Source: Leptospiraceae bacterium
Lineage (GTDB): Bacteria; Spirochaetota; Leptospiria; Leptospirales; Leptospiraceae
DNA length: 64,000 nt
Assembly (NCBI GenBank): GCA_016708435.1
Contig: JADJFV010000035.1
Coordinates: 62,001 to 126,000, forward strand
Reading direction: 5' to 3'
The position numbers were made by a program, and so were the translations under genes. Shown here piece after piece: positions 17,501 to 26,022 of this stretch (the first letter of the stretch is position 1; every line of letters begins with the position of its first letter). The notes beneath the pieces are model-generated. The model ran no database searches, was not told where the DNA came from, and saw only the letters and a list, made by a program, of their open reading frames with translations.

Positions 17501-17644
17501 AACTTTTAAACAAATTGTGCGAAAAAATTTAATTCTTGTTAAGGATAGGTAAGGCATTTATAGTTATGAGCTTTTCGGCTTTCGGATTGAAATTAGCAAA
17601 ACTGAAATAAAAGCTAGGAATAGCGTAGATAGAAAAAGAATTAC

Positions 17645-17672
17645 TTGAAATTATTGGGATAGCTTTTATTAT
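17645..17672 (+). promoter_or_regulatory. Sigma-70-like promoter of DUF1566 lipoprotein
   Basis: TTGAAA at 17645-17650, a 16-base spacer and TATTAT at 17667-17672. The same box, spacer and following sequence (CCGCATT/CCGGCATT, ATGAAAA) precede the paralogous gene at 37091, so the region is conserved between paralogues. Confidence 0.6.
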
Positions 17673-17717
17673 TTCCGGCATTCATGAAAAGGTAGCTTGA
17701 GCGCGAGGAGCAAAAAA

Positions 17718-20129
17718 ATGAAACGGGAAACCTTAGATAAAAAAATACCGACCTTATTTATCGTAATCTTTTTTACATTTTGCAATCTAGGGAACCATAA
17801 TACAAAAGAAGAAAATGAATCCTTGTTCACAAATTTGGGATTACTGTTTAGCAGAGCCAATCGACTTACTGTATCAGGCTCTGCAGTAAAAGGAATTGTT
17901 AAAAATGGAAAAGTGTCAATTAGCACCGTAGAAAAAGATGGAAGTTGTAATTCCTCTCAGAGTCTTGCCACTGGAACTACAGACATAACTGGACTCTATT
18001 CTATTTATTATAACAAAGTAGGGGGAATGATTTGTATTACTATTTCCGGCGATCAAAATACTACCATGTATGATGAGAAATCTGGAAAAGACTTACCGGT
18101 TCCATCTACTTCTGATTTTAAACTGGTTTCTATTCTTCCTGAAAGTAAATTTTCTAGTAATTCAAAAAAGAACGCTCTCATCTCTCCCTTTTCAAAATTA
18201 TTATCCAAAAGAATGGAAACCTTAATTAAGCAGGCAGGAGAAGGGGCAGATGTATCGGCACTTTACAAAAAGGCAAGCAAAGAAGTAGTCATCCGATTCG
18301 GTTTAAGTTCTGGTCTTTCAAGTGCTTCGCAAAAAAACAAACGACTTCTAGAAATCAGACCCAGTATTTTAGATTCAGATTATCCAGAATTGGATGATCT
18401 TGTAATAGAACTAGACAACCCGAATAGCCCTATCTCTGCTAAATATCTTTCTGTGCTGGCAGGTTTTTCACAACTGGCAAATTCTTACAAAAAAGAAACG
18501 GAAGTTAAAGTAACAGATGTAGATTCAGTAATAAACGCATTTGCTTCTGATTTTGAGGATGGAGTTTTTGACGGAAAAAATGGTTCGGGCAGTACAGTTA
18601 CATTGGGGGCTGGTCAAAGGCAACTAACGTTTTCTTCCAATCCTCTTACTACTATTTTGCTACCCGCGATTTCCACTTATCTGCAAGAAGGAGGAAATTT
18701 GAGCGTAGGTGTGCCAGGAACAGCAACATCTACAATCACGATAACTCAATTCACAAATCAAACTCAGTTTAATGACAATAGCCCAATCATATCTACTACA
18801 ACAACTACTACACCTACCACCACGCCAACCCCTACGCCTGTGGTAACTCCGATAACTCTCAGCATAACAGCATTTAGTTTTACGGATACTGTAAACGGTT
18901 TAAGCAAAACCTATAACGGCATAATAACTGGAAGCAATATTACAATCGATATACCCTATGGAAAGCTTACGTCCGCGATTCCTTCTATTACTACAAATGC
19001 TACTACCATCATGGCTCCTTCTGCTGTAACAAGCGGAGTAACTTTGTTAGACTTTACAAACCCTGTCACACTTACTCTAAGTGCTGCCAATGCGGCTAAT
19101 GTAGTGTATACCGTTACAGCGTATCCGATAACGCCTGTAGCAGATACAGGTCAGACGATTTGTTTTAACAATGCAACCCCTCAAGGATCTTGCGCTACTA
19201 CAACGGCCACCTTCCCAAATCAGGATGGAGAACTTTTAAATTTTCCAAATGCAAAAGGAACACAAGCTATTTCGACTAACCCCGGTTACCCAAATGATCA
19301 AATCAATCAAGATACTTTAAAAGGTATCGTTTGGAAAACATGCCACGAAGGTCAAACAGGACCAACTTGTGCTGGAGGAACAGCTTCTACCAATAATCAT
19401 GCATCAGCTACTACGCTATGTGGTAATTTGAATTCAGCAAATTCTGGAGCAGGCTATGCTGGATTAAAAAATTGGAGATTGCCGAATGTTTATGAATTGA
19501 ACCAATTATTGGAACTTAACGGTAGCACGACGAATAACAACTATTGGAATGCAACTTTTTTCCCAAATGCACCAGCAGGAGGTTTAAGCAGATGGACTTC
19601 TTCATTAATATTGCCAGCGGCTACTAGTGCTATGACCCAAACTACTGAATACATTCAAAACCAGGCTACTTCCACTCCCAATTATGTTCAATGCGTGAGT
19701 GGACCCGCTTCTCCCGCTTTTGATATGGTTGATAATGGAGATGGAACAATTTTTGATAAAAGAACTAAATTGATTTGGCAAAGATGTGCTTTTGGACAAA
19801 CTAATGATGCTACCTGTTCAGGTGCTCTCGCAACTAAAACCTGGACTAATTCATTGTTAGATTGTAAGAATTTAACTTTAGCAGGAAAGTCTTGGAGACT
19901 TCCCAATGCGAATGAATTTTTGACTCTAGTGGATTTGTCTATTACCACTGTTCCAAAAGTGAATCCTACTCTTTTTCCTAATTTTGGTGTTGCAAATTAT
20001 GAGACTAGTTCAACCAATCAAAATAATCTTGCCTATTCCCATATTTTTGATACCAATGCTACTGGCTTTTATGGATGGTCAGGGAAAGGAAGTGTTTACA
20101 ATTCCCGTTGCGTGGCTGGTCCTGAATAA
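17718..20129 (+). CDS. Modular lipoprotein with two DUF1566 domains
   Basis: I start it at the ATG at 17718 (GAGGAG ten bases upstream); ~803 residues. A lipoprotein signal ends in FFTFC. Residues ~25-350 form a module almost identical to the start of the protein at 37091 (ESLFTNLGLLFSRANRLTVS, then VKGIVKNGKVSI, FASDFEDGVFDGK). A Thr/Pro linker, a strand-rich domain (LSITAFSF) and two DUF1566 (Lcl C-terminal-type) domains follow, marked by KNWRLPNVYELNQLLEL and KSWRLPNANEFLTLVDLS. It is probably an outer-surface protein; DUF1566 domains are linked to adhesion in some bacteria. It and the paralogue show C-terminal module exchange on a fixed promoter and anchor. Confidence 0.82.
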   Translation: MKRETLDKKIPTLFIVIFFTFCNLGNHNTKEENESLFTNLGLLFSRANRLTVSGSAVKGIVKNGKVSISTVEKDGSCNSSQSLATGTTDITGLYSIYYNKVGGMICITISGDQNTTMYDEKSGKDLPVPSTSDFKLVSILPESKFSSNSKKNALISPFSKLLSKRMETLIKQAGEGADVSALYKKASKEVVIRFGLSSGLSSASQKNKRLLEIRPSILDSDYPELDDLVIELDNPNSPISAKYLSVLAGFSQLANSYKKETEVKVTDVDSVINAFASDFEDGVFDGKNGSGSTVTLGAGQRQLTFSSNPLTTILLPAISTYLQEGGNLSVGVPGTATSTITITQFTNQTQFNDNSPIISTTTTTTPTTTPTPTPVVTPITLSITAFSFTDTVNGLSKTYNGIITGSNITIDIPYGKLTSAIPSITTNATTIMAPSAVTSGVTLLDFTNPVTLTLSAANAANVVYTVTAYPITPVADTGQTICFNNATPQGSCATTTATFPNQDGELLNFPNAKGTQAISTNPGYPNDQINQDTLKGIVWKTCHEGQTGPTCAGGTASTNNHASATTLCGNLNSANSGAGYAGLKNWRLPNVYELNQLLELNGSTTNNNYWNATFFPNAPAGGLSRWTSSLILPAATSAMTQTTEYIQNQATSTPNYVQCVSGPASPAFDMVDNGDGTIFDKRTKLIWQRCAFGQTNDATCSGALATKTWTNSLLDCKNLTLAGKSWRLPNANEFLTLVDLSITTVPKVNPTLFPNFGVANYETSSTNQNNLAYSHIFDTNATGFYGWSGKGSVYNSRCVAGPE

Positions 20130-20144
20130 TGACTATAAGACAAA

Positions 20145-20915
20145 TTAATACAACAGATGCTTCACAGTAGTTCCTTTGTTGATGAGTTGTTTAAGGGAAT
20201 CAATGCCAATCTTTATCTGTAAGTCCACATAATCCTTAGTAACCTCATTGTCGCTTTGTTCGGTTTTAATTCCGTCGGGTTCCATTGGTTGATCGGATAC
20301 GAGTAGTAGTGCGCCGGCTGGTATTTCGTTGTAGAAGGCAGTTGAGAAGATGGTTGCTGTTTCCATATCAATTGCCATGGCGCGAATTTTTTTAAGGTAG
20401 TTTTTAAATTCAGAATCCCATTCCCATACTCTTCTATTTGTTGTGTAGACCGTTCCTGTCCAATAGTCCTGGTTGTAGTCTCGAATTGTTGTAGATATCG
20501 CTTTTTGTAAGGCGAATGCGGGAAGGGAAGGGACTTCGGGGGGATAATAGTCATTTGACGTTCCTTCTCCTCTTATTGCCGCAATAGGAAGAATGAAATC
20601 ACCTAGATCGTTTTTCTTCTTTAAACCTCCGCATTTTCCTAAGAATAAACAGGCTTGTGGTTTGATGGCACTGAGACAATCCATGATCGTTGCGGCATTG
20701 GGACTACCCATTCCGAAGTTAATAATCGTTATCCCCTCAGAAGTAGCACTTCGCATCGGTCTATTCAAGCCATCTACTTTTACATTATGCCAGTCTGCAA
20801 ATTTCTGAACATAATTATCAAAGTTCGTCAGTAGTATATAACTTCCAAAGGCATCGAGTGTAACACCCGTATACCGCGGAAGCCAGCTTTCAACGATTTC
20901 TTTCTTTGTCTTCAT
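20145..20915 (-). CDS. amn: AMP nucleosidase (short form)
   Basis: 256 residues from the ATG at 20915 (AAGGAAC upstream). The open frame upstream reads through a repeat (APLWQK) and is not coding. The protein belongs to the nucleoside phosphorylase superfamily in the AMP-nucleosidase group: ITIINFGMGSPNAATIMDCL, FLGKCGGLKKKNDLGDFILP, EGTSNDYYPPEVPSLPAF, and AIDMETATIFS, which binds the ribose. It hydrolyses AMP to adenine and ribose 5-phosphate in the cytoplasm, a purine-salvage and AMP-level role. The start codon is 13 bases from the end of a repeat element. Confidence 0.85.
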   Translation of the reverse strand: MKTKKEIVESWLPRYTGVTLDAFGSYILLTNFDNYVQKFADWHNVKVDGLNRPMRSATSEGITIINFGMGSPNAATIMDCLSAIKPQACLFLGKCGGLKKKNDLGDFILPIAAIRGEGTSNDYYPPEVPSLPAFALQKAISTTIRDYNQDYWTGTVYTTNRRVWEWDSEFKNYLKKIRAMAIDMETATIFSTAFYNEIPAGALLLVSDQPMEPDGIKTEQSDNEVTKDYVDLQIKIGIDSLKQLINKGTTVKHLLY

Positions 20916-20927
20916 AGTAAGTTCCTT

Positions 20928-21260
20928 TTGCCACAGAGGGGCAGAGGGGCGGGGGGCCAAAAATAATTATTTTTTTTTATTATTAATAAAAGGAGGGTGG
21001 ATGATATTAAAAAACCCCCCCTCTCTTTCTTTTTTTTTTTAATAAAACCAAAAAAAAAAAAACAAAAAAAAAAAACCCCCTGCCACAGGGGCCCAGGGGC
21101 AAAGGGGCCCAGAGTAAAATTTTTTTTTCCCATTTTTTAATAAAGGCGGGGTGGAAATTAAAAAAAAAACCTTTTCTTCCCTTTTTATTTAATTAATAAA
21201 CTAAAAAAAAAAACAAAAAAAAAAAAATCAAAATATCCTCTCGGTGCGCCTCTGTGGCGG
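20928..21260. repeat. Two tandem, homopolymer-rich copies of the TTGCCACAGAG element
   Basis: Unit 1 (20928-21081) and unit 2 (21082-21260) share GCCACAG at the left, a run of AATAA blocks, a GG(A/C)GG(G)TGGA box, then long A and C runs. The right edge, GCGCCTCTGTGGC, is the inverse of the left edge. Runs of 10-13 A or T and blocks of C or G are far beyond what flanking DNA shows, so the sequence may be a poor consensus. Confidence 0.6.
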
Positions 21261-21267
21261 TCCCTGT

Positions 21268-21987
21268 TTACTGCGAAGTTTTAACGTAAGGTGCGATGAG
21301 TGATTGGACATGTCCAGCTAATGTCTTGCTATCCATTGTTTTGATTGTATCTACTGTGACAGGAGGAAGGATTGTAATTGTGACATCGGCTGGTTTCATG
21401 ATTCCGTTATTCTTTTCCAGTATATCTGCTGTTCCATCGATTGCGATTGGAACGATAGGCACCATAGCATCCATTGCCAGTCTCACACTTCCTGGTTTAA
21501 AGCTTTGAACCGGTCCACCTTTACTTCTTGTGCCTTCGGGGAAGATAACAAGAGAATGCCCCTGCTTGAGAACTTCTACTCCAGTCCCAATTGCCTCTGC
21601 TGATTTTGCACGATTTGATCTATCCATAAAAACACAATTCATCACTCGCATCCAAGCGCCTACAATTGGAATTTTTAATACTTCTACTTTTGAAATAAAC
21701 CCAAATGGTTTAGGAACAAATCCAATGAGCACAGGAATATCAAAACTTCCCTGGTGATTGGCTACTATTACGACTGCTCCTTTCGGAAGGTTCTCAGCGC
21801 CAACTACTGTTATCCGCCCACCTACAATATTAACTAAACCTTTAGCCCATTTGCGGGGAGTTTTATTTTTCTCCCAATCTGTTTCTTCTACTGTCGCTAA
21901 ATTTACTCTGCTTGCAATCCATCTCTCTATGAAACTCGCAAACCCTCGTATAAAAAAATACAAATAAAATCCAATTGTTCTAAACAT
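21268..21987 (-). CDS. 1-acyl-sn-glycerol-3-phosphate acyltransferase (PlsC-like)
   Basis: 239 residues from the ATG at 21987, which has AAAGGAG seven bases upstream; the open frame above it reads through a repeat element. An N-terminal hydrophobic segment is followed by the acyltransferase signature: H78-x4-D83 in NHQGSFD, the lysophosphatidate-binding FPEGTRSKGG (149-158) and VPIVPIAIDGT. It transfers an acyl group to lysophosphatidic acid, making phosphatidic acid at the inner membrane. Repeat elements lie on both sides. Confidence 0.87.
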   Translation of the reverse strand: MFRTIGFYLYFFIRGFASFIERWIASRVNLATVEETDWEKNKTPRKWAKGLVNIVGGRITVVGAENLPKGAVVIVANHQGSFDIPVLIGFVPKPFGFISKVEVLKIPIVGAWMRVMNCVFMDRSNRAKSAEAIGTGVEVLKQGHSLVIFPEGTRSKGGPVQSFKPGSVRLAMDAMVPIVPIAIDGTADILEKNNGIMKPADVTITILPPVTVDTIKTMDSKTLAGHVQSLIAPYVKTSQ

Positions 21988-22006
21988 GAAAACTCCTTTA
22001 GGAATT

Positions 22007-22142
22007 TTGCCACAGAGACACTGAGGCACAGAGATATTTATTTTCATCTCTGCTTTGGGAACGATATTTATTATAACTCATTTGTAAACATAATTTCCGA
22101 ACATTTACTTTCTTCTCTGCGACTCTGTGTCTCCGTGGCAAT
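22007..22142. repeat. MITE-like inverted-repeat element, family 3
   Basis: Ends TTGCCACAGAGACACTGAGG and TCTGTGTCTCCGTGGCAA are inverted repeats around ~95 bases of unique DNA. It lies 19 bases before the PlsC start on the minus strand and directly after the thioesterase stop at 22148. Confidence 0.75.
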
Positions 22143-22147
22143 CTTAC

Positions 22148-22543
22148 TCAACTCATCTCTTGCTCTAATATCTTTCTGAATTCACTAGGAATAGAAAGCT
22201 TTGTATCAAGCCGATAGTCGTAATAGACTTGCACAGTCTTTGCTTTTGCATAGATAATTTTTGTTTTTGGGTTAATAATATTTGCCGCAAAGTCCCAGGA
22301 AGTAGTTCCAACTCTTGAAACCCATGTGTGCACATCTGCTTCTTCCCCCGGCCGTAGTGAATTTAAAATATCTAGCTCTACTCTGACTAGAACAAAAGGA
22401 ATATCCTGTAAAGTCTTGATAGAAATATATTTTTTGCAAAAGTCTAATCTTCCAAGTTCTAAGTAAGAACTGTATACAGAGTTATTGACTCTCTGCATTG
22501 GATCCATATCACTAAATCGAATTTGTATTGGTGTAATTATCAT
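22148..22543 (-). CDS. YbgC/FadM-type acyl-CoA thioesterase
   Basis: 131 residues with a single hotdog fold: RFSDMDPMQRVNN contains the conserved Asp (D14) and the VNN turn, followed by VYSSYLELGRLDF on the long helix. The usual His in GHVNN is Arg here, so substrate or activity may differ. It would hydrolyse short or medium acyl-CoA. The ATG overlaps the stop of the upstream GGDEF-like gene (ATGA-type overlap at 22540-22543), so the two are co-translated. Confidence 0.75.
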   Translation of the reverse strand: MIITPIQIRFSDMDPMQRVNNSVYSSYLELGRLDFCKKYISIKTLQDIPFVLVRVELDILNSLRPGEEADVHTWVSRVGTTSWDFAANIINPKTKIIYAKAKTVQVYYDYRLDTKLSIPSEFRKILEQEMS

Positions 22544-23577
22544 ACGAAGTAAATTCTGTTCCGTCCATTTTCTTTGGCTTTGTATAAGAGTTCATCGGAG
22601 CGTTTGAGCATAGTATCAGGTGAGTCTTGATCGGATAATGACGTGAAGCCTCCAGAAGTAGTTACTTGCCAGGGAACTCCACTGAAACTATGCGCCTCAA
22701 TTACTAAATCATTTGCCCGAACGGTTGATTGTATAATCTTTGCAATTTCTTTAAGCACATCATCTCCAGTCAAATGCCCTAGAGTGTCATTTATTTTTTT
22801 GAAATAATCTACATCCATGATTCCCTGACAGAATGGTTGTGATTTTTTTCTTGCGAGTAAAATATGGTGCACGAGTAAATCCATCATATAACGACGATTA
22901 AACACACCTGTCAATGGGTCTTTGACTGAGATGCTTTCTAAGATTGTGTTTTTTCTTCTGAGTTCTTCTTCTAAGTGAAATGTCTTTCGCCTTGCGTATT
23001 CGATTGTCAGAGTAGTCATAAATCCAACAAAGGAATACAAAAATATTTTTGTAATTGTAAGTCCATTTATTTTATCCATATGAAGTGTTGCCAAACACAG
23101 AGTAAACCCAATAACAATAAATAAATAAATGATTGCATAAAAAAGAATGCGAGTTCTAAGGATAAGAGGAATCGACATAGCTACAAAGGCAAACAACGAT
23201 AAGTCCTCTCCATGAAATAGATTTAGAATATTGATTGATAAAGCGCCAATGATAAAAATCGTAAAATACAATAAATAGATAAAGTGAACTTTCTTATGTT
23301 TTACATTTAGAAAATAAAATAGAATGGAAAATAATACAGTGGTTACAAGCAAACAACCATATACCGCTACATAGATTGAATAAGAAAAAGATTGTCTATC
23401 CACACTCGGATAAAAAATATGCTGCAATAAGAAGCTTAAGGATGCAATAAATACAACACCGGCAAATCGAGGAAAACGATTCCAATTTTTCATCGCATTG
23501 AACACGATGTATTTATCTCTCTGGATTCCTCCCAACTGAGACATTCTTCGCCTGTATGTATTTAGTAAGTATTTCAT
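22540..23577 (-). CDS. Membrane GGDEF-family protein lacking its active-site loop
   Basis: 345 residues: seven or so hydrophobic helices (~35-215), a short coiled coil (LEEELRRKNTILESISVKDP), then a GGDEF domain. The domain start is normal (DPLTGVFNRRYMMD, IMDVDYFKKINDTLGHLTGD, RANDLVI), but then the text jumps straight to EAHSFSGVPWQVTTSGGFTS and the end. The segment that should carry GG(D/E)EF and the following ~30 residues is missing, while the frame is kept. It cannot be an active diguanylate cyclase; it may be a receptor-like or dead protein. It sits in one transcription unit with the thioesterase. The ORF may start at a later Met. Confidence 0.78.
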   Translation of the reverse strand: MKYLLNTYRRRMSQLGGIQRDKYIVFNAMKNWNRFPRFAGVVFIASLSFLLQHIFYPSVDRQSFSYSIYVAVYGCLLVTTVLFSILFYFLNVKHKKVHFIYLLYFTIFIIGALSINILNLFHGEDLSLFAFVAMSIPLILRTRILFYAIIYLFIVIGFTLCLATLHMDKINGLTITKIFLYSFVGFMTTLTIEYARRKTFHLEEELRRKNTILESISVKDPLTGVFNRRYMMDLLVHHILLARKKSQPFCQGIMDVDYFKKINDTLGHLTGDDVLKEIAKIIQSTVRANDLVIEAHSFSGVPWQVTTSGGFTSLSDQDSPDTMLKRSDELLYKAKENGRNRIYFV

Positions 23578-23612
23578 AATAAGACTTTTGCGCTGGCATT
23601 ATGCGATAAGAC

Positions 23613-24422
23613 TTAAAGTATAACTGCGTTTTTTGCAGTCATTAATTTTTTTTGAATTACGATTCCTGGATTGCCGAGTGCTTTTTTAAATTGCTTCTCT
23701 GAAAAGTTCGCAACGATTTCATAGCATTGCTTATAGAAGGCTTCCTGGTCGTCTAGATATCCTTTCCATACCTCGCGAGTGAATTCATGAGTGAGAAATT
23801 GTTTTCGCTTACGAGAGGAGCTTTGTCCTTCTGGACTTAAGAAACTCAACTGGTCGGAAATTTCCATTGGTGTAAATTTTAATTGAAGCAAAGCTTCTTC
23901 CATGAGTGCCATCTCTACATAGGAAATATAATCCGACAACTGATCCCAGAATTCGAATCCTGCACTTCCATAATTACTCAGGCAGTGAAAACTTGTGCAT
24001 ACGGAGCTACGTGATTTCCAGATTCCACAATTATTTCTTTTGCGATCGTAATAAGGACAAAGCCAATCTTCTCTATTTCCAAACTCATTGTCTTTTCGTT
24101 TTGCAAATTTAATCTGGTGGGGCATGGGTGCGACAATTCCAATCGGTAATGCGTATTCTCTATTCTTAATCTTTGCTTTTATTCGCTCTAATACTTCTTT
24201 CGGTGTAGTAGGGGTTAATAGGATTTGTCCGATGAGATAGTTTGTTTGAAAAGGATGAAAGGTGCAACATTTTAAATGAGCTTGGTATTTTCTATGGTCT
24301 GGACTTTTTCCGTTACTGAGTGCACAGTTATCGCAAGTGGCTTTTGTTTCTTTTATCGCAAAATCAAGAATAGCCTCTGGAAATAGTTTATGATAGATAG
24401 AAGGAAGTATATTTCTAATCAC
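23613..24422 (-). CDS. YkgJ-like cysteine-cluster protein
   Basis: 269 residues from the GTG at 24422, which overlaps the stop of the upstream flavoprotein gene by eight bases; a longer start would overlap by 80. Cysteines are grouped: CDNCAL, KCCTF, and CPYYDRKRNNCGIWKSRSSV followed by CTSFHC. The last is close to the Cys-rich YkgJ-type (CxxCxxxCC) motif, which probably binds zinc or an iron-sulphur cluster. No membrane segment. Translational coupling with the BaiN-like oxidoreductase suggests they work together, but the substrate is not known. Confidence 0.65.
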   Translation of the reverse strand: MIRNILPSIYHKLFPEAILDFAIKETKATCDNCALSNGKSPDHRKYQAHLKCCTFHPFQTNYLIGQILLTPTTPKEVLERIKAKIKNREYALPIGIVAPMPHQIKFAKRKDNEFGNREDWLCPYYDRKRNNCGIWKSRSSVCTSFHCLSNYGSAGFEFWDQLSDYISYVEMALMEEALLQLKFTPMEISDQLSFLSPEGQSSSRKRKQFLTHEFTREVWKGYLDDQEAFYKQCYEIVANFSEKQFKKALGNPGIVIQKKLMTAKNAVIL

Positions 24423-25644
24423 TAGCCATTGCCTCAGCTGCAATCCAAGAAGTTGTCCATGCATTTTGGAAATTAAATCCGCCTGTGATCCCATCTATAT
24501 CAATCACTTCACCGGCAAAATACATACCGGAAATAATTCTGCTTTCCATTGTTCTAAAATCGATTTCTTTTCTATTGACTCCACCGCAAGTAACGAACTC
24601 TTCTTTGAAAATGGATTTACCGTCTACTTCGTATATACTGCTACATATTTCTTCTCTCAGTCGATTTAATTCTGCATTGGAAATTTCAGACCATCTTTTC
24701 TCAAGAGAGATATTTGCATTTCTTAAAAAAGATTCCCAGAGCCTAGATGCCAATCCAAATTGGGAATTCGCTGAAATCTTTTTAGCGGGGGATTCCTGTT
24801 TAATGGCTGTTATCCGTGAAATGAATTCTTCTCCTGTCACTTGCCCTAACCAATTTACTTTTACTTTTGCTTTGTAATCACAGTCTGCAAAGCTTTTCGC
24901 TTCCCAGGCAGAGAGTCGTAAGACAGCAGGACCACTGAGTCCCCAGTGGGTAATTAGGATTGGTCCCTGTTGTGGTTTTCCTTTTGGTAGTAGGCGAATT
25001 TCTCCATTGGGAACAGAGAGCCCCGGTAGATCTTTGATTCTTGAATCAGGAATATGCAAAGTGAATAAGGAAGGGACTGGTTTTTCGATTGTATGACCGA
25101 GGGAATCGAGCCATCCCCATACTTTTCTGTTTGAGCCTGTGGCTACTAGCAATTTGTCGAAGGTTTGGTTTTGTTCCTTTGAATCGACGAGGCAAAATTT
25201 CTTTTCTTTCTTTGTGTTATCAACGTAGATTGCAGTGATTGGATTCTCTAGACGAATTTCTACTCCTGCCTCGATTGCCTCTCTTGTGAGACAGTCAATG
25301 ATTGTAGAAGAAGTATTGGTAACAGGAAACATTCTTCCGTCTGCTTCTGCTTTTAATTTAACACCATGAGTTTCAAACCATTGGACTGTATCTCTTGGTT
25401 GAAATCGTTCAAAGGCTGCTCTTAGTTCTTTAGAGCCTCGCGGATACTTCTCGGAAAGTGCAACAGGGTCGTATAAGTTGTGGGTAACATTGCATCTACC
25501 ACCACCGGAAATTTTTACCTTTGCAAGTGGCTCATTTCCTTTCTCTAATAAAACAATATTGGCCTTTCCCTTCATTTGCTTAGCTATTTGGATTGCACCA
25601 AAATATCCAGCAGCCCCACCCCCTAGGATTCCAATTTGTTTCAT
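24415..25644 (-). CDS. BaiN/HI0933-family FAD-dependent oxidoreductase
   Basis: 409 residues. The Rossmann FAD-binding motif is at the start (IGILGGGAAGYFGAIQIA), with the family hallmark KVKISGGGRCNVTH at ~43-56, KLLVATGSN in the middle and GMYFAGEVIDIDGITGGFNF near the C-terminus, where FAD closes. Members reduce C=C bonds in steroids or act on unknown substrates; this protein's substrate cannot be told. It is the first gene of a two-gene unit with the Cys-cluster protein. Confidence 0.85.
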   Translation of the reverse strand: MKQIGILGGGAAGYFGAIQIAKQMKGKANIVLLEKGNEPLAKVKISGGGRCNVTHNLYDPVALSEKYPRGSKELRAAFERFQPRDTVQWFETHGVKLKAEADGRMFPVTNTSSTIIDCLTREAIEAGVEIRLENPITAIYVDNTKKEKKFCLVDSKEQNQTFDKLLVATGSNRKVWGWLDSLGHTIEKPVPSLFTLHIPDSRIKDLPGLSVPNGEIRLLPKGKPQQGPILITHWGLSGPAVLRLSAWEAKSFADCDYKAKVKVNWLGQVTGEEFISRITAIKQESPAKKISANSQFGLASRLWESFLRNANISLEKRWSEISNAELNRLREEICSSIYEVDGKSIFKEEFVTCGGVNRKEIDFRTMESRIISGMYFAGEVIDIDGITGGFNFQNAWTTSWIAAEAMASD

Positions 25645-25699
25645 CTATTCCATGAACGGTCTTGTTATTCCTATGTCAAGTTAAGAGAGGTATTATTGC

Positions 25700-25890
25700 A
25701 ATGCTGTCAACTTAAGAATTGTTTCTGTCATTTCGAACATCGCTTGGCGGTAGGATTTGCGGCTAAGCAAATGGGTGGATGTGAGAAATCTATATGGCAA
25801 TACAACGATAGTATTAAGCTAGATAGACCTCTCACGATGAAGCAGTTCGAGGTGACAGGAGAAAAGCACTTTCCTTAAGTTGACAGCATT
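25700..25890. mobile_element. MITE-like palindromic element, family 1, with outer inverted repeats
   Basis: A family-1 core (CTGTCATTTCGAAC to GTTCGAGGTGACAG) is bounded by a perfect 17-bp inverted repeat, AATGCTGTCAACTTAAG at 25700-25716 and its complement at 25874-25890. The whole unit is 191 bases, has no coding capacity and sits between divergent genes. The outer repeats were not seen at the other copies, so they may be a second nested element. Confidence 0.65.
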
Positions 25891-26022
25891 GTCCATCTGT
25901 GGCAATCCGTTATCATTTTGGTTAGATGAGCGAGAGTTAGAATCAAATACTGAGAAATATCATGTTTTTTTTAAATTATATTTTCTGGTAAAAAAGGGGG
26001 GTTTTATATTTAAGCTAATAGT

